Numbered from the stretch's first letter, positions 1-11,820 are shown. The stretch: 64,000 nucleotides of DNA from Haemophilus influenzae (GCA_923172585.1 OV298644.1:1600720-1664719), one strand, 5' to 3'. The notes: a model not told the origin generated them from the sequence alone. A program made the numbers and translations.

Positions 1-1
1 G

Positions 2-184
2 CGTTTACCTGAAAAATTAGCTTATTTAGCCGATGCTCCACAAAAAGACCCAGAAGAGAATGAAGCGATTGTTCGTTTTAGTCGTAAAGAGAAGAAACAA
101 TATGTGACTTCTGAAAAAGAGGGAAAAGCGACGAAATGGATTGTTGATTTCATCAATGGAAAATGGGTTGAACGGAAAAAATAA
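2..184 (+). CDS. topA: DNA topoisomerase I, C-terminal end (partial)
   Basis: The open frame enters from the left edge and stops with TAA at 182-184, leaving 60 residues. It contains [19 protein letters not shown], then [11 protein letters not shown] and [10 protein letters not shown], closing on NGKWVERKK. This lines up with the C-terminal zinc-ribbon-like tail of E. coli TopA, which ends in GKWVEGKK. The enzyme relaxes negative supercoils behind polymerases. An uptake-signal inverted repeat that looks like a terminator follows 5 bases after the stop. The N-terminal catalytic part lies outside the window. Confidence 0.88.
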   Translation, partial: RLPEKLAYLADAPQKDPEENEAIVRFSRKEKKQYVTSEKEGKATKWIVDFINGKWVERKK

Positions 185-187
185 GAA

Positions 188-216
188 GAAAAGTGCGGTA
201 AATTACCGCACTTTTT
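188..216. terminator. Uptake-signal inverted-repeat terminator between topA and azoR
   Basis: AAAGTGCGGTAA and TTACCGCACTTTTT form a tight hairpin from two facing uptake-signal cores (191-199 and 205-213), followed by a T run. It sits between two convergent genes and could stop transcription from both. Paired uptake signals acting as terminators are well known in H. influenzae. Confidence 0.75.
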
Positions 217-258
217 GTTTGTAATAAATTTTATTATGTTTTGTAGATTATCTGAGGA

Positions 259-843
259 TTAAAGGGCTGCCACAATTTCATTAATTTTATTTTTTGCGGA
301 CGCTTGGGCTTTTTCAATCGCCTCTGGCCCGAATCCAATGCCTTGTGCATAAACAAATTGCACATCTGTGATGCCAATAAAACCTAAAATTGATTTCATA
401 TATTGTGTCACTAGATTTTCTTCATCATACAAACCACCAAATGCACATAACACAATGGCTTTTTTGCCTTTTAATAAACCCTCAGAGCCGTTTGCTGTAT
501 ATTGGAAAGTAACGCGCGGACGTGCGATAAAATCAAAATAGCTTTTTAATTGTGTTGGAACGTTTAAATTATACATCGGCGCACCAATTATCAATGTTTG
601 TGCGTTTTTTAATTCTTCGATTAGTTTATCAGACAACGCCAGAAGTTGTTTTTCTTCTGTTGTTTTTGGTTCTCCACGCACAGCAATTGCAGCTGCGGTA
701 TCAAAATATGGAAGAGGTTGTTGGGCTAGATCGCGTACTACAATGTTATTACCTTGTAATTTTTCGATAACATAATCAGCTAATTGATTAGTTTGCGAGT
801 TATTTCCTGAAATGCTAGATTTTAATACTAATACGTTGCTCAT
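259..843 (-). CDS. azoR: FMN-dependent NADH:quinone/azo oxidoreductase
   Basis: The product has 194 residues, the usual AzoR length. It has a flavodoxin-like fold: the N-terminal phosphate-binding loop begins [15 protein letters not shown], and the family motif [20 protein letters not shown] sits near residues 92-111. AzoR is a cytosolic homodimer that reduces quinones and azo bonds with NADH, probably for protection against electrophilic quinones. It appears to be transcribed alone, convergent with topA and divergent from thrS. The family was formerly called AcpD. Confidence 0.9.
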   Translation of the reverse strand: MSNVLVLKSSISGNNSQTNQLADYVIEKLQGNNIVVRDLAQQPLPYFDTAAAIAVRGEPKTTEEKQLLALSDKLIEELKNAQTLIIGAPMYNLNVPTQLKSYFDFIARPRVTFQYTANGSEGLLKGKKAIVLCAFGGLYDEENLVTQYMKSILGFIGITDVQFVYAQGIGFGPEAIEKAQASAKNKINEIVAAL

Positions 844-1085
844 TTTTATTCCTTAACTGGGTATTTAAAAGTGCGGTTATTCTAGCCTTTATTTTTAAGA
901 GATAAAGCCTTTAGTCAGAAAAACATTATTTCCTTTTTGTAAAATATGGGCATTTATTTAACAATACTTCAAGAAAGTGATAGAATTCGCCACGCATTTT
1001 TTGCCTAATTTCGCTCGTTCAATGGTAGGAATGAAGCCAAGTAGGGCAAAAGTGCGGTTAATTTTTATAGAATTTTAAATGAACA

Positions 1086-1108
1086 CGTCACCTTTCGTAT
1101 GGGTGACC
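1086..1108 (+). promoter_or_regulatory. thrS translational operator hairpin mimicking the tRNA-Thr anticodon arm
   Basis: GTCACC (1087-1092) pairs with GGTGAC (1102-1107), and a T-G wobble (1093/1101) closes a 7-base loop TTCGTAT (1094-1100). Read as an anticodon loop it gives U33, then CGU at positions 34-36, then A37, which is a threonine anticodon arm. CGT lies at -32 to -30 from the thrS ATG. In E. coli, ThrRS represses its own translation by binding a similar mimic upstream of thrS; that role here is inferred from structure and position. Confidence 0.7.
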
Positions 1109-1127
1109 ACTGTATAAGGAAAAAACA

Positions 1128-3059
1128 ATGCCAATTATTACTTTACCTGACGGTTCCCAACGTCAATTCGATCGTCCTGTTTCTGTTCTTGAAGTCGCAC
1201 AAGATATTGGTGCGGGTCTTGCTAAAGCCACTATCGCAGGCCGTGTAAACGGAGAACGTCGCGATGCGTGCGATGTTATCGAGCAAGATGCAACACTTGA
1301 AATCATTACTGCAAAAGATGAAGACGGTTTAGAGATTATCCGCCATTCTTGTGCTCACTTGCTCGGACACGCTATTAAACAATTATTCCCAGATGTAAAA
1401 ATGGCAATTGGTCCAACTATTGAAAACGGCTTCTATTATGATGTAGATTTAGATCGCTCTTTAACCCAAGAAGATATTGATGCAATCGAAAAACGTATGT
1501 TGGAATTGGCAAAAACAAATTATGACGTCGTGAAAAAACGTGTTACTTGGCAAGAAGCGCGTGATACCTTTGAAAAACGCGGCGAGCCATACAAAATGGC
1601 AATTTTAGATGAAAACATTGAACGTACTGCAACGCCTGCGTTATATCATCACTTAGAATATATTGATATGTGCCGTGGACCACACGTGCCAAATATGCGT
1701 TTCTGTCAGCATTTCAAATTACAAAAAGTCGCTGGTGCGTACTGGCGTGGCGACAGCAAAAACAAAATGTTACAACGTATCTATGGTACAGCTTGGGCGG
1801 ATAAAAAACAACTTGCTGAATATTTAACACGCTTAGAAGAAGCGGCAAAACGTGACCACCGTAAAATTGGTAAAGCATTAGATTTATATCATATGCAAGA
1901 AGAAGCACCAGGTATGGTGTTCTGGCACAATGATGGCTGGACAATTTTCCGTGAACTTGAAACCTTCGTGCGTACTAAATTAAAACAATACGATTACCAA
2001 GAAGTGAAAGGCCCATTTATGATGGATCGCGTATTATGGGAAAAAACAGGTCACTGGCAAAATTACGCAGATTTAATGTTTACCACTCAATCTGAAAACC
2101 GTGAATATGCAATTAAACCGATGAACTGCCCAGGTCACGTTCAAATTTTTAATCAAGGTTTAAAATCTTACCGTGATTTACCAATCCGTATGGCGGAATT
2201 TGGTTCTTGCCATCGTAATGAACCATCAGGTTCTTTGCACGGTTTAATGCGTGTTCGTGGCTTTACTCAAGATGATGCTCACATTTTCTGTACTGAAGAT
2301 CAAATTGAGAGCGAAGTAACTAGCTGTATCAAAATGGTGTACGACATTTATAGCACCTTTGGTTTCACTAATATCGCAGTAAAACTTTCTACTCGCCCTG
2401 AGAATCGTATCGGTTCAGATGAAATGTGGGATCGTGCGGAAGCAGGTCTTGCAGCAGCATTAGCACACAACGGTCTTGAATATGAAATTCAAGAAGGTGA
2501 AGGCGCATTCTATGGTCCAAAAATTGAGTTTGCACTACGAGATTGTTTAGGTCGTGAATGGCAATGTGGTACAGTGCAATTAGACTTCGCATTACCAGGT
2601 CGTTTAGATGCAACTTATGTGGCTGAAGATAATAGCCGTAAAACCCCTGTTATGATTCACCGTGCGATTTTAGGTTCTATTGAGCGTTTCATTGGTATCA
2701 TTACTGAAGAATATGCAGGTTTCTTCCCTGCATGGTTAGCCCCAACCCAAGCAGTTGTAATGAATATCACTGATAGCCAAGCTGACTATGTGCAGAAAGT
2801 AGCAAAACAGCTTTCTGATGTAGGTTTACGCGTGAAAACTGATTTACGTAACGAAAAAGTGGGCTTCAAAATTCGTGAACATACTTTACGCCGTGTGCCT
2901 TATATGCTCGTTTGTGGCGATAAAGAAATCGCAGAAGGCAAAGTGGCTGTACGTACCCGTAAAGGTGCTGATTTAGGCACATTTACTGTGGAAGAATTTG
3001 CGGAAATCTTGAAAAATCAAGTAAGAAGTCGTGAATTAACGTTATTGAATGAAGAGTAA
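1128..3059 (+). CDS. thrS: Threonyl-tRNA synthetase
   Basis: A 643-residue class II synthetase that charges tRNA-Thr, the normal bacterial length. An N-terminal TGS domain (about 1-62) is followed by an editing domain with HSCAH (H73, H77) and a later CRGPH motif that removes mischarged serine. The catalytic core carries MNCPGH, DDAHIF and MIHRAILGS, which supply the zinc ligands and motifs 2 and 3, and an anticodon-binding domain ends the protein. The ATG is preceded by AAGGA. The upstream hairpin suggests translational autoregulation. A terminator follows the stop. Confidence 0.97.
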   Translation: MPIITLPDGSQRQFDRPVSVLEVAQDIGAGLAKATIAGRVNGERRDACDVIEQDATLEIITAKDEDGLEIIRHSCAHLLGHAIKQLFPDVKMAIGPTIENGFYYDVDLDRSLTQEDIDAIEKRMLELAKTNYDVVKKRVTWQEARDTFEKRGEPYKMAILDENIERTATPALYHHLEYIDMCRGPHVPNMRFCQHFKLQKVAGAYWRGDSKNKMLQRIYGTAWADKKQLAEYLTRLEEAAKRDHRKIGKALDLYHMQEEAPGMVFWHNDGWTIFRELETFVRTKLKQYDYQEVKGPFMMDRVLWEKTGHWQNYADLMFTTQSENREYAIKPMNCPGHVQIFNQGLKSYRDLPIRMAEFGSCHRNEPSGSLHGLMRVRGFTQDDAHIFCTEDQIESEVTSCIKMVYDIYSTFGFTNIAVKLSTRPENRIGSDEMWDRAEAGLAAALAHNGLEYEIQEGEGAFYGPKIEFALRDCLGREWQCGTVQLDFALPGRLDATYVAEDNSRKTPVMIHRAILGSIERFIGIITEEYAGFFPAWLAPTQAVVMNITDSQADYVQKVAKQLSDVGLRVKTDLRNEKVGFKIREHTLRRVPYMLVCGDKEIAEGKVAVRTRKGADLGTFTVEEFAEILKNQVRSRELTLLNEE

Positions 3060-3112
3060 TACTTTTCGAAAATAACCAATATAATTTATTGTTTCAACAG
3101 TGATTTTAATTT

Positions 3113-3147
3113 AACGGTGATCGTTTAAGCGATCACCGTTCTTTTTA
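3113..3147 (+). terminator. Rho-independent terminator after thrS
   Basis: AACGGTGATCG and CGATCACCGTT form an 11-bp stem with a short loop (3113-3140), followed by CTTTTTAT. It lies between convergent thrS and the M16 protease gene. Confidence 0.85.
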
Positions 3148-3181
3148 TCTATTTCAGATCTGTTGAGATTTCATTTATTTT

Positions 3182-5961
3182 CTAATAAGCAGCTGCTTTT
3201 AATATGCTGACAAATCTGCCTGATTTTTTTAGGGCTTTTTGCGCCAACGCATCTATTGTGGCTTTTGTCGCTAACTGATCTAAATGTTGATAGGTATAAA
3301 TGGCATCTGGATTATCTTGTTGCCAGTAACTTTCTTCAATAATTGAAGCAATTGAAACTAAAGAATCAAATTCACGTCGAATCTGAGTATGTTGTTCCGC
3401 TAGTTTTTTACGTAATAAGTTTTCATCAATGCCATTTTTCACAATATCATCTAGTACCTGATTTGTAAGATGCGTAAGTTCCTTCACGCGCTTAGGGTCG
3501 CAACTAAATTCAATTTTTCCCTCAATTTGTGGTGCATAAACATCTTGCATAAACCAACTATTTACAGAATAAATACCAGAAACTTTTTCACGTAGAATTA
3601 AGCGTAATTTTTCTTGCACAATATCCGCAAGAATATTGAATAAATATTTTTGTTCTGTTCGCCAAGTATTATCTGCGGTAAGGTATATTTCTACATCAGC
3701 TCTCGGTTCTTTCAAACCATTCATCATAAATGATTGGGTTGGTGTATGAATAATAGTCGGGACAAAATGGCGGATCTGAGTTTTTGATTCAATAGAAGCT
3801 AAATAACGTTCTGCCAATTTCTTTACTTGATTAAGTTCAATATCGCCAATAATAAAATAGGTAAAATCTGTTTTATCTAAAATATAATGTTGATAAGCGT
3901 TACTTAATTGGTTTTTATCAAATGCTAATTGCTGTGCTTGTTTTTGAGTATAGACAGTTTCAATATTTGGAAAACGTAGTTTTGAAACGGCTTGCATAAA
4001 TTGTGTTTCTAAATCAATCTGTTTGAAATAATCACGGGTTTCACGTCGATATTTTTCTAAGGCAAGATCGGATATAGGAGAAGAACGTAATTTTAAGCGG
4101 AACAATGTCAGTAAATTTTCCAAATCCTTAGGTTTAGATACACCAGTAAAGCCTTGTTTATCATCATCAATCACAGTTGCAATTACCAATGGATCGCGCG
4201 AAAAAATTTGATTAACCGCAGAAAGAGAAAGTTCTCCAACACCTGTTTCATCAACTACACTAACGGCAGCACGCAATAAGTGATAGTCCTTATTTGGGAT
4301 AGAACGTAAACCACCTTGAGTAACAGCACGAAAATGTACTTGATTTGGAGTTTTATCACTATAGTGATAGATCAATTTACTTCCATTACTTAAACGAAAT
4401 TCATAAATATCGCCACGATCCCAATATTTTTCTTGAGAAAGTGAGCCTGTGTTAAATGTTAAGTGCGGTAATTTTTCGATTTGTTTTTTTCATCCCATTG
4501 GTGTTGTTGCATTTCCATTGCATTGTTCCAACGAGTTTCTATTTCTGCAACATCAAAAGGCAAGGCTTTTTGTGGCAAAGGTTGAGTGATTAATAATAAT
4601 TTTGCTTTTAATGCTAAGGTTTGGTTTAACGTGCGTTGTAAATCAGCTAATATAATTTGAGATAAAAAACGTTTATTGAGTTCATAACGATCATTTACGC
4701 TCAATACCACTTGCTTATTTGCCACAGAAGTAATGAGATCATCGGCAATTTTTAAACTACCAGAACGAATATTTAATTGTTTTTCATTGAGTTGAGTTAA
4801 GCGTTTAATTTCGCCGTTTAATTCATTTTGAGTAAAACCTTGTTGTTTTATACTGGCAATAAAGGCAAATAATTTATCTATCGTTTTTGAATATTGTGTA
4901 TCTATAAGCTGGAGAGAAAAAATGCTTTGTAGTGTTTCTTTACCTAAATGAGTGCGATAAAAATTTGCAGAATCTACGCCATTTTCTGTTTCCTTTTCCC
5001 ATTGCTGTAAACGTAAGTTAAGCAATCGAGTGGTAATTTGCTGAATTAATTCCTGTTTATAACTCGCTAATGTATTGGTTTCAATTATATTTTCAAAAAA
5101 ACTTAATTCAATACTCGGAATTGTTGTGCCTTGTTCTGAAATAGAATCTAATCGCCATTTGTTGATAAGAGGAATATTAAAATCAATTTTTTCCAATGTT
5201 GTTTTAGTAATTGGATTTTCTTGAGATAGGTTTTGTTTTAATAGTTTTACTACTTGTTTTGTATCAATATCGCCTACAATAATTACTGACATATTATCTG
5301 GTCGATACCATTTGTGGTAAAAATCAGCGACGCGTTTAGCTGAAATTGTTTTAATAATATCCATATCTCCAATAGGATCACGCAACACATAACGAGAACC
5401 AGCCATTTCAATAGCACTTTTCTTATTGCCAATACGTAGCATTGGGCTTAAACGTCTCCGCCATTCTTCTTGTACTACGCCACGTTCGCCATCCACATCT
5501 TTAGGCAAAAAAGTAATATTATTCATCCATTCATTGATGACATCAAACGCCAATTCTAATTTTTGCTGATTGTTGCTATCTAAATTTAAAGTATAGACTG
5601 TATTTTCAAAATCGGTGAAAGCATTAATATCTCGTGCAAACTTCATTCCAAGTTTTTCTAACGCATTAATAATTTGATTTTCTGGATATTTCTTTGAGCC
5701 ATTAAATGCCATATGTTCAACTAAATGAGCAATGCCTTTTTGATCGTCATCTTCGTGCATAGATCCAGCATTGATCACTAATCGAATATAAACGCGTTCT
5801 TTGGGTTCAGTATTTTTTAATACAAAGTATTGCAGACCATTTGATAGTTTACCGTGCTGAATATTTGGATCAAAAGGTAAATTATTATTGGGCGATAGTT
5901 CCAATGATTGACAAGCAATTAGTGAAAAGATAAGTAAAAAAAGTGCGGTTGTTTTTTTCAT
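3182..5961 (-). pseudogene. PqqL/FusC-like M16 zinc protease lipoprotein, split by a frameshift
   Basis: The first half (500 codons, 5961-4459) starts with lipoprotein signal KTTALFLLIFSLIAC (lipobox Cys17) and carries the zinc motif HLVEH at 79-83 with the expected third ligand near E159. It runs out of frame at a run of seven A on the coding strand (near 4487-4493). The second half continues one frame over through KLPHLTFNTGSLSQEKYWDR and the second M16 domain to 3182. Restoring one base gives a protein of about 926 residues, close to E. coli PqqL and to what I recall for HI1368. These are periplasmic or outer-membrane-linked proteases; FusC degrades imported ferredoxin. The gene follows a TonB receptor on the same strand. 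The break may be a sequencing error. Confidence 0.85.
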
Positions 5962-6064
5962 TATTTTACCTAGAAAAAAGAAAACTCTACGCTAAGTAAA
6001 AATAAGCGTAGAGTAGGGTTGGAGGATGTTTCAAAAGCCCACAAGCCCTATACATTGAAGAATA

Positions 6065-8470
6065 TTAGAATTGATAGCCAACTTCTAGCCAAAACTCACG
6101 CCCAGGCGTATAAACACCATATTCATCGCTAGTGGAAATAGTAGTGACTTTATTTTTACGTGTTTTATTGAGCACATTTAAAATATCTACTTGCATATAA
6201 ACGCTATGTTTACCGCGAATGGTGGGTTGCCAACGAATGCTACTATCCCATTGTGTATGTCTGCCGTAGTGATAGCTACGATAGCGTGGAGTGTCATCAT
6301 CGTTATCGTTATCGTTGTTAATCAAATCATAACGACGAATTGGTGCTTTCATATACACTTTATTTGACCAAGTAATATCGTAATCTGGTATCGTCATATC
6401 AATACCTAAACGAGCAATCCAATCTTCAGTGTTACTATTAACTTGTCGTAACATTTCACGATAAGTCATTAATTTACCATCTAAAGAAACAAGTTTATTT
6501 AGATCAAATTCTTCGCCATCGGCTCGTTTTGTATTTAACCAATCAAAACCAAGTGACGTAGTCCAATAAGTTTTACCTAATTTCCAGGGTTCAATATTAT
6601 TGAGTTGGAAAGTATAAATATCAACACCAAACGGACGTCCATTGATATAACTAGTTTTTCTTTCACCCCGTATAGGCTCTCGTTTCAATATAATACGATT
6701 CTTATTATCACGATGAATATAACCAAGTTTTAGTGCGAAATTACCCATATTCTGATCAAAACTTAAACTTAATTCATCTGCATAAGGGCTTTTTAGGGAT
6801 GAAAAGTTTTGATGCTGACGTGTTGAATCATTATTGAGCTTTAAAATTCCATTCGCTAATTTTAAAGAGGCAAAAGAACGACCGTAATAACGATTTAAAC
6901 CTAGTGTAAATCCTGTATTATCCCAAGGATGATAACGTGCAACAAAACGCGGAGCAAGATTATTGTTTTTTAAATAGTCATCACGTTCAATACGAATGCC
7001 TGGTCGAAATTCAAATTTACGCCATTTAATTAAATCTTCAGCATAAATAGCGATATTTTGATAACTGGTTTTAACACGACCTTTTGATGTTGTGCTATCC
7101 AACAATTCTGTTGGATTACTTCCATTTGAATCTAAAATCACTTGAACCACTTTTAAATGAACATCTTGTGGACGATAGAATTGATATTTAGTTGCCTGAT
7201 AAATTCCACCAATAGAAATAGAATGCTCTGTAGAAGCTAAATAAAAAGGATCCATTACATATTCAGTTGAAAAATGCAAATTATCTTGGGTTAAATGGCT
7301 ATTACCATACCCGCCTTTTTCGAAATTATAAAGTGGCTCATAATCTTCATTTAACACCGATGTTGTTTCAACACTATTCGAGGATGATTTACGTTTATCC
7401 TGAAAACGATCGTATGCTAAGGTATTTGTCCAAACGCCAGAGTTGAATGAATGTACCCAAGCAAGCGTTGCTCCCAATGCTTGATGATAATCGCTTACGT
7501 TGTTATTTATATTTTCCTTGAAATATTTCAATTCCTTATAATTTGAATAACGTAAACCAAATTCAATTCGTTCTTTTTCTTGCGGTGTCCAATTGAAATT
7601 TAATAAAAGATTATCGGAAAGTCGTTGATGATTTTGTTTGTCTAACTGTGCTTTATTATTGGCATTTTTATCAAAGCCAATTAAACGATTTTGTTCAATA
7701 GATGATGTTCTACGGCTATAGCCAAAAACCATTCCTAAATTATCATTTAGCCTTTTTTCAGCCAAAATATTGAATGTTTGTTTATTGTATTTAGGTTGTA
7801 ACTCTGCCACTCCGACATCATCTGGACGTACCAACTTCAGTATTTTTTGTACTGAGTCTCCAGCTTCCATTTTTGCCCAAGAGGAATTTGTCGTGCGATA
7901 TTTAAGTTTTATGCTATCAGTGCCGCTATATTGTTTGGTTTTAGCAATAACGGCACCACCCATAAATCCCCCTAAGCTAGCAGAAATATTACTATCTTGT
8001 ACTTCCACTTTAGAAAGCATAGTCGCATCAAAAAAATAAGCTTGAGTGTGACTAATTCCTGGCACAACTTGCATAGCACCGTCAAAAATACTGTTATCAA
8101 TAGCAAGATCATTATTTATATTGACATTATCAACAAAATAGGCGGTTTGATTTGGATCGGTACCGTTAATTGAAATATTTTCAGGTTTGATTTCTCCACG
8201 TTGAAAACCATTTTGGTCACTATTTTCATAACGAATATGGGGATTAGAACGAAGATAATCAGTGATGTTACCGTTTGATGTGGGCGTTTTACTTATCTCG
8301 TCAGAAGAAAGGGTTTTAACGGAAGAAAGTGATTTATTATTGTCGCCATACACAACAATTTCGGGCAATATATTTTTGTTGTTGTTGGTTGTTTCAACAG
8401 TTTGCCCCATAATAAATGGACTGACAAATGTTGAGCAGAATAACAACATTAATGGCTTTTTTTGATACAT
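6065..8470 (-). CDS. TonB-dependent outer-membrane receptor
   Basis: An 801-residue protein with a signal peptide ending near FIMGQT, a TonB-box-like segment PEIVVYGD, a plug domain (about 45-170, with [12 protein letters not shown] and [20 protein letters not shown]), and a long beta-barrel ending in aromatic ...[11 protein letters not shown], typical of outer-membrane insertion. The substrate is unknown. A Fur-box-like site lies 32 bp upstream and an M16 protease lipoprotein gene lies about 100 bp downstream, paralleling YddB-PqqL and FusA-FusC, so uptake of an iron-bearing protein is a reasonable inference. It corresponds to HI1369 by position. Confidence 0.9.
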   Translation of the reverse strand: MYQKKPLMLLFCSTFVSPFIMGQTVETTNNNKNILPEIVVYGDNNKSLSSVKTLSSDEISKTPTSNGNITDYLRSNPHIRYENSDQNGFQRGEIKPENISINGTDPNQTAYFVDNVNINNDLAIDNSIFDGAMQVVPGISHTQAYFFDATMLSKVEVQDSNISASLGGFMGGAVIAKTKQYSGTDSIKLKYRTTNSSWAKMEAGDSVQKILKLVRPDDVGVAELQPKYNKQTFNILAEKRLNDNLGMVFGYSRRTSSIEQNRLIGFDKNANNKAQLDKQNHQRLSDNLLLNFNWTPQEKERIEFGLRYSNYKELKYFKENINNNVSDYHQALGATLAWVHSFNSGVWTNTLAYDRFQDKRKSSSNSVETTSVLNEDYEPLYNFEKGGYGNSHLTQDNLHFSTEYVMDPFYLASTEHSISIGGIYQATKYQFYRPQDVHLKVVQVILDSNGSNPTELLDSTTSKGRVKTSYQNIAIYAEDLIKWRKFEFRPGIRIERDDYLKNNNLAPRFVARYHPWDNTGFTLGLNRYYGRSFASLKLANGILKLNNDSTRQHQNFSSLKSPYADELSLSFDQNMGNFALKLGYIHRDNKNRIILKREPIRGERKTSYINGRPFGVDIYTFQLNNIEPWKLGKTYWTTSLGFDWLNTKRADGEEFDLNKLVSLDGKLMTYREMLRQVNSNTEDWIARLGIDMTIPDYDITWSNKVYMKAPIRRYDLINNDNDNDDDTPRYRSYHYGRHTQWDSSIRWQPTIRGKHSVYMQVDILNVLNKTRKNKVTTISTSDEYGVYTPGREFWLEVGYQF

Positions 8471-8501
8471 AGTATAGTTCCCTAAAATAAAAGATAGAAA
8501 T

Positions 8502-8520
8502 AAGAATGATTATCATTATA
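8502..8520 (-). promoter_or_regulatory. Fur box upstream of the TonB receptor
   Basis: AAGAATGATTATCATTATA matches the 19-bp consensus GATAATGATTATCATTATC at 16 positions, with an intact central palindrome ATGATTATCAT. It lies 32 bp upstream of the receptor start, so iron repression by Fur is likely. Confidence 0.75.
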
Positions 8521-8571
8521 TTTTTAAAATTTATGAATACAAGGGGAATTCGACTTAAAATAGGTATCAAA

Positions 8572-8606
8572 GAAATAAAAAAACCGCACTTTTAAAAGTG
8601 CGGTTA
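8572..8606 (-). terminator. Uptake-signal inverted-repeat terminator after mop
   Basis: AACCGCACTTTTAAAAGTGCGGTT (8582-8605) is a near-perfect palindrome of two uptake signals. On the minus strand it is followed by a run of T, placing a terminator just past the mop stop and ahead of the Fur-box promoter region. Confidence 0.75.
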
Positions 8607-8632
8607 TATTCAATTCTGTTTTATGGAAGAAA

Positions 8633-8842
8633 TTATTCTACCCCAACCATTACAGAAGTTGCTTTGATGATTGCGTATGCTTCTTTACCAACTTCTAAGT
8701 TTAATTCTTTAACTGCTGCTAAAGATACAGTGGAAGAAAGCACGTTACCGCCACCGATATCAATGTGAACGATTGCATTTACTGAACCGTTTTCGATTGA
8801 AACAACTTTACCTTTTAATTGGTTTCTTGCACTAATTTTCAT
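8633..8842 (-). CDS. mop: Molbindin, molybdate-binding Mop protein
   Basis: This 69-residue protein is a single TOBE/Mop domain. It has the molbindin opening MKISARNQLKGKVVSIENGS and the usual hydrophobic beta pattern up to ALKELNLEVGKEAYAIIKAT-type residues. Molbindins assemble as hexamers that store molybdate in the cytoplasm. The gene stands alone between the Fur-box region and tusE, with its own terminator. Confidence 0.88.
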   Translation of the reverse strand: MKISARNQLKGKVVSIENGSVNAIVHIDIGGGNVLSSTVSLAAVKELNLEVGKEAYAIIKATSVMVGVE

Positions 8843-8949
8843 AACATTTCCTTGTTAGTTAGGGGTTAAAAGAGCCTGTATTTTATCTTACAAAAAACAA
8901 GTCGTAAATAAACTAAGCGTTTAAAACTTTCAGAAAATTGACCGCACTT

Positions 8950-9279
8950 TTATAGGCATTTTGCAGGTTTCGGCAAGCCTGCTAATTTTGTGGCTTGTTT
9001 TGCTGGGCCTTCAGGAAATAAGCGTTGCAAATAACGGCTGTTACCTTTATCCGCACCAAGCTTTTCCGCCATGGCTTTTACCAACATACGGATGGCTGGG
9101 GAGGTGTTATATTCTTGATAAAAGTCTCGTACAAAGTAAATCACTTCCCAATGGGCATCTGTTAATTCGATACTTTCTAACTGCGCAATAGAGCGAGCGA
9201 CATCTTCGTTCCATTGTTGGCTATGAAGCAAGTAACCATCTTTGTCAGTTTCAACTTCAATTCCATTGATATTCAACAT
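8950..9279 (-). CDS. tusE: Sulfur-relay protein TusE (DsrC family)
   Basis: A 109-residue protein with the DsrC/TusE helix-turn-helix body and the conserved penultimate-region cysteine in the C-terminal arm (KPAKCL, Cys108) that carries persulfide. In E. coli, TusE accepts sulfur from TusBCD and passes it to MnmA for 2-thiouridine at tRNA position 34. Its ATG begins one base after the ttcA stop, so the two tRNA-thiolation genes are one transcription unit. Confidence 0.92.
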   Translation of the reverse strand: MLNINGIEVETDKDGYLLHSQQWNEDVARSIAQLESIELTDAHWEVIYFVRDFYQEYNTSPAIRMLVKAMAEKLGADKGNSRYLQRLFPEGPAKQATKLAGLPKPAKCL

Positions 9280-9280
9280 A

Positions 9281-10222
9281 TTAATTTACTTCTTTAAAGT
9301 TAATCATTTCGTTGTTTGAAAAATCAGTTTGATCTTCGTCCTCAAATTGCATTGGCGTGATTTGTTCTTCATCAAATGCGGTATCGCCTTCAATGCCATT
9401 AATCATTTGTCCGTGTTTGATGCCTTTGAAATCAAATAATTTTGGATCACACATATGTGACAATGTAATGTTTTGCATTGCGCTGAACATAGTTTCTAAG
9501 CGTCCAGGATATTGGCGATCCCAAGTATTGAGCATTTCTTTCACGACTTGGCGTTGAAGATTTGGTTGTGAGCCACATAGATTACAAGGAATAATCGGAA
9601 ATTCTTTCGCGATGGCATATTTTTCAATATCTTTTTCTTTGCAGTAAGCAAGCGGACGAATCACAATTTGTTTGCCATCATCAGAAATTAATTTAGGTGG
9701 CATGGATTTCATTTTGCCGCCATAAAACATATTTAAAAATAGTGTCGCTAACATGTCGTCTCTGTGGTGCCCTAAAGCGATTTTGGTTGCACCAAGTTCT
9801 GTGGCAGTACGATATAAAATCCCACGGCGTAGGCGAGAGCAGAGTGAACAAGTGGTTTTTCCTTCTGGAATTTTTTCTTTCACAATGCCGTAAGTATTTT
9901 CTTGTACGATTTTGTAATCGACTCTAATACTTTCTAAATATTCAGGCAATACGTGTTCTGGAAACCCTGGTTGTTTTTGATCGAGGTTTACTGCCACAAT
10001 ATCAAATTTAATCGGTGCACTTTGCTGTAAATTCAACAAAATATCGAGAAGCGTATAACTGTCTTTTCCTCCGGATAAACACACCATGACTTTATCGCCA
10101 TCTTCAATCATCCCAAAATCTGCAATGGCGTTGCCTACGTTACGGCGAAGACGTTTTTGTAATTTATTGAAATTATAGCTTTGTTTTTTTTCTTGCTGGG
10201 CTAACTGGGTTAATTCGCTCAT
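9281..10222 (-). CDS. ttcA: tRNA 2-thiocytidine synthetase TtcA
   Basis: A 313-residue PP-loop ATPase with SGGKDS at 50-55, CSLC at 125-128 and a second cysteine pair CNLC at 213-216. The cysteines ligate the [4Fe-4S] cluster. TtcA makes 2-thiocytidine at position 32 of some tRNAs. The C-terminus has an acidic tail. It is immediately upstream of tusE and divergent from mukF, with 149 bp between the start codons. Confidence 0.93.
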   Translation of the reverse strand: MSELTQLAQQEKKQSYNFNKLQKRLRRNVGNAIADFGMIEDGDKVMVCLSGGKDSYTLLDILLNLQQSAPIKFDIVAVNLDQKQPGFPEHVLPEYLESIRVDYKIVQENTYGIVKEKIPEGKTTCSLCSRLRRGILYRTATELGATKIALGHHRDDMLATLFLNMFYGGKMKSMPPKLISDDGKQIVIRPLAYCKEKDIEKYAIAKEFPIIPCNLCGSQPNLQRQVVKEMLNTWDRQYPGRLETMFSAMQNITLSHMCDPKLFDFKGIKHGQMINGIEGDTAFDEEQITPMQFEDEDQTDFSNNEMINFKEVN

Positions 10223-10371
10223 TCTGTTATCTTTAGTTATTCATGAAAGGCGCACATTATACGTGAAAAATAGGAAAAGTGCGGTCAATTCAAAAGAAGA
10301 TTTTTAAGATCCGCAAAAAATCCTGTATAATCTTTCCAATTTTTTGTTCAATTTTAACGCTTTGCAATTCA

Positions 10372-11706
10372 ATGATTGAAACATCCCAAACTATTCCTGA
10401 ACTCGTCTCTTGGGCAAAAGATCGCGAGTTTTCTTTGAATTTACCTACCGAACGCTTGGTTTTCCTGCTAGCGATTGCAATTTATAACAACGAACGTTTA
10501 GACGGCGAAATGTTAGAAGCCGATCTTGTGGATATTTTCCGCCACACGATGAATGCTTTTGAGCAATCCACCGATGCCATTGCAACACGAGCGAATAATG
10601 CAATTAATGAATTAGTGAAACAACGTTTATTAAATCGTTTTAGTAGCGAATTTACTGAAGGCTTGGCGATTTATCGTTTAACGCCATTAGGTGTTGGCGT
10701 GTCTGATTATTACATTCGTCAGCGTGAATTTTCTGCATTGCGTCTTTCAGTGCAACTTTCCATTGTGGCAGATGAAATTCAACGCGCTTCTGATTCGGCA
10801 GAAGAAGGCGTGGAGAATAATGAAAGTGAACATTATTGGCGTCGTAATGTGTTTGCGCCATTAAAATATTCCGTTGCAGAGATTTTTGATAGCATCGATC
10901 TTTCACAACGTATTATGGATGAAAACCAGCAAAGTATTAAAGATGAAATTGCAGAGCTTCTTACTAAAGATTGGCAAGCGGCGATTTCAAGCTGTGAACG
11001 TTTATTAGATGAAACATCAGGGAATTTACGTGAATTGCAAGATACGCTAAATGCAGCAGGGGATAAACTTCAGGCGCAATTATTGCGTATTCAAGATTGT
11101 GTGATTGGGCGAGATGATTTGTATTTTATTGATCAATTAATTACCGATTTACAATCTAAACTTGACCGAATTATTAGTTGGGGACAACAAGCCATAGACT
11201 TATGGATTGGTTATGATCGCCATGTGCATAAATTTATCCGTACCGCCATTGATATGGATAAAAATCGAGTGTTCTCACAACGTTTACGTAATTCTATTCA
11301 TCATTATTTTGAGCATCCTTGGTTCTTATGGACGGCGCAAGCTGAGCGTTTAGTTGATCTGCGCGATGAAGAAATGGTGTTGCGTGAAGATGATGCTTTA
11401 GGTGAATTACCAGAAGAATTGCAATACGAATCCCTTTCTGATTTACACGATCAAATTGTAGAGCATATGCAAGGCTTACTGATTGCTTATCGTGAAAATA
11501 ACCGTCCGATTGATTTGAGTTTAGTGTTAAAAGAACAACTGGAAAATTATCCACTTTCTCGTCATTTTGATGTGGCTAGAATCATTGTTGATCAAGCAGT
11601 GCGCCTTGGTATGGCAAATGATGATTTATCGGGTATTTATCCAGATTGGCAAGCAATTAATGAACGTGGCGCAGAAGTGCAAGCGCATGTGATTGATAAG
11701 TATTGA
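10372..11706 (+). CDS. mukF: Chromosome partition protein MukF (kleisin)
   Basis: 444 residues from the ATG at 10372. An upstream in-frame ATG at 10279 would add 31 residues ([15 protein letters not shown]...) with no counterpart in E. coli MukF, so I reject it. [20 protein letters not shown] aligns with the E. coli N-terminus, and the C-terminus ends [11 protein letters not shown] as in E. coli. MukF is the kleisin that bridges the MukB heads and dimerises through its N-terminal winged-helix domain. It is the first gene of mukFEB, followed by mukE after about 110 bp. Confidence 0.95.
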   Translation: MIETSQTIPELVSWAKDREFSLNLPTERLVFLLAIAIYNNERLDGEMLEADLVDIFRHTMNAFEQSTDAIATRANNAINELVKQRLLNRFSSEFTEGLAIYRLTPLGVGVSDYYIRQREFSALRLSVQLSIVADEIQRASDSAEEGVENNESEHYWRRNVFAPLKYSVAEIFDSIDLSQRIMDENQQSIKDEIAELLTKDWQAAISSCERLLDETSGNLRELQDTLNAAGDKLQAQLLRIQDCVIGRDDLYFIDQLITDLQSKLDRIISWGQQAIDLWIGYDRHVHKFIRTAIDMDKNRVFSQRLRNSIHHYFEHPWFLWTAQAERLVDLRDEEMVLREDDALGELPEELQYESLSDLHDQIVEHMQGLLIAYRENNRPIDLSLVLKEQLENYPLSRHFDVARIIVDQAVRLGMANDDLSGIYPDWQAINERGAEVQAHVIDKY

Positions 11707-11820
11707 TTTTAAGATAATTTAAAAGCTAATGACGGAATTACTTAAATATAACCCTTTTGCAAAGTTTTGGCATAATAACGAAGAAAGTAACTGAATAAAG
11801 TTTTAATAGAGAAATAACCT

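Noticed and set aside
1080..1127. T-box riboswitch for thrS
   Set aside because: No T-box sequence or long leader with terminator; the short anticodon-like hairpin fits the ThrRS-binding operator known in gamma-proteobacteria.
10279..10371. Upstream in-frame ATG of mukF
   Set aside because: The extra 31 residues have no counterpart in E. coli MukF and overlap a likely promoter region; ATG 10372 begins the conserved protein.
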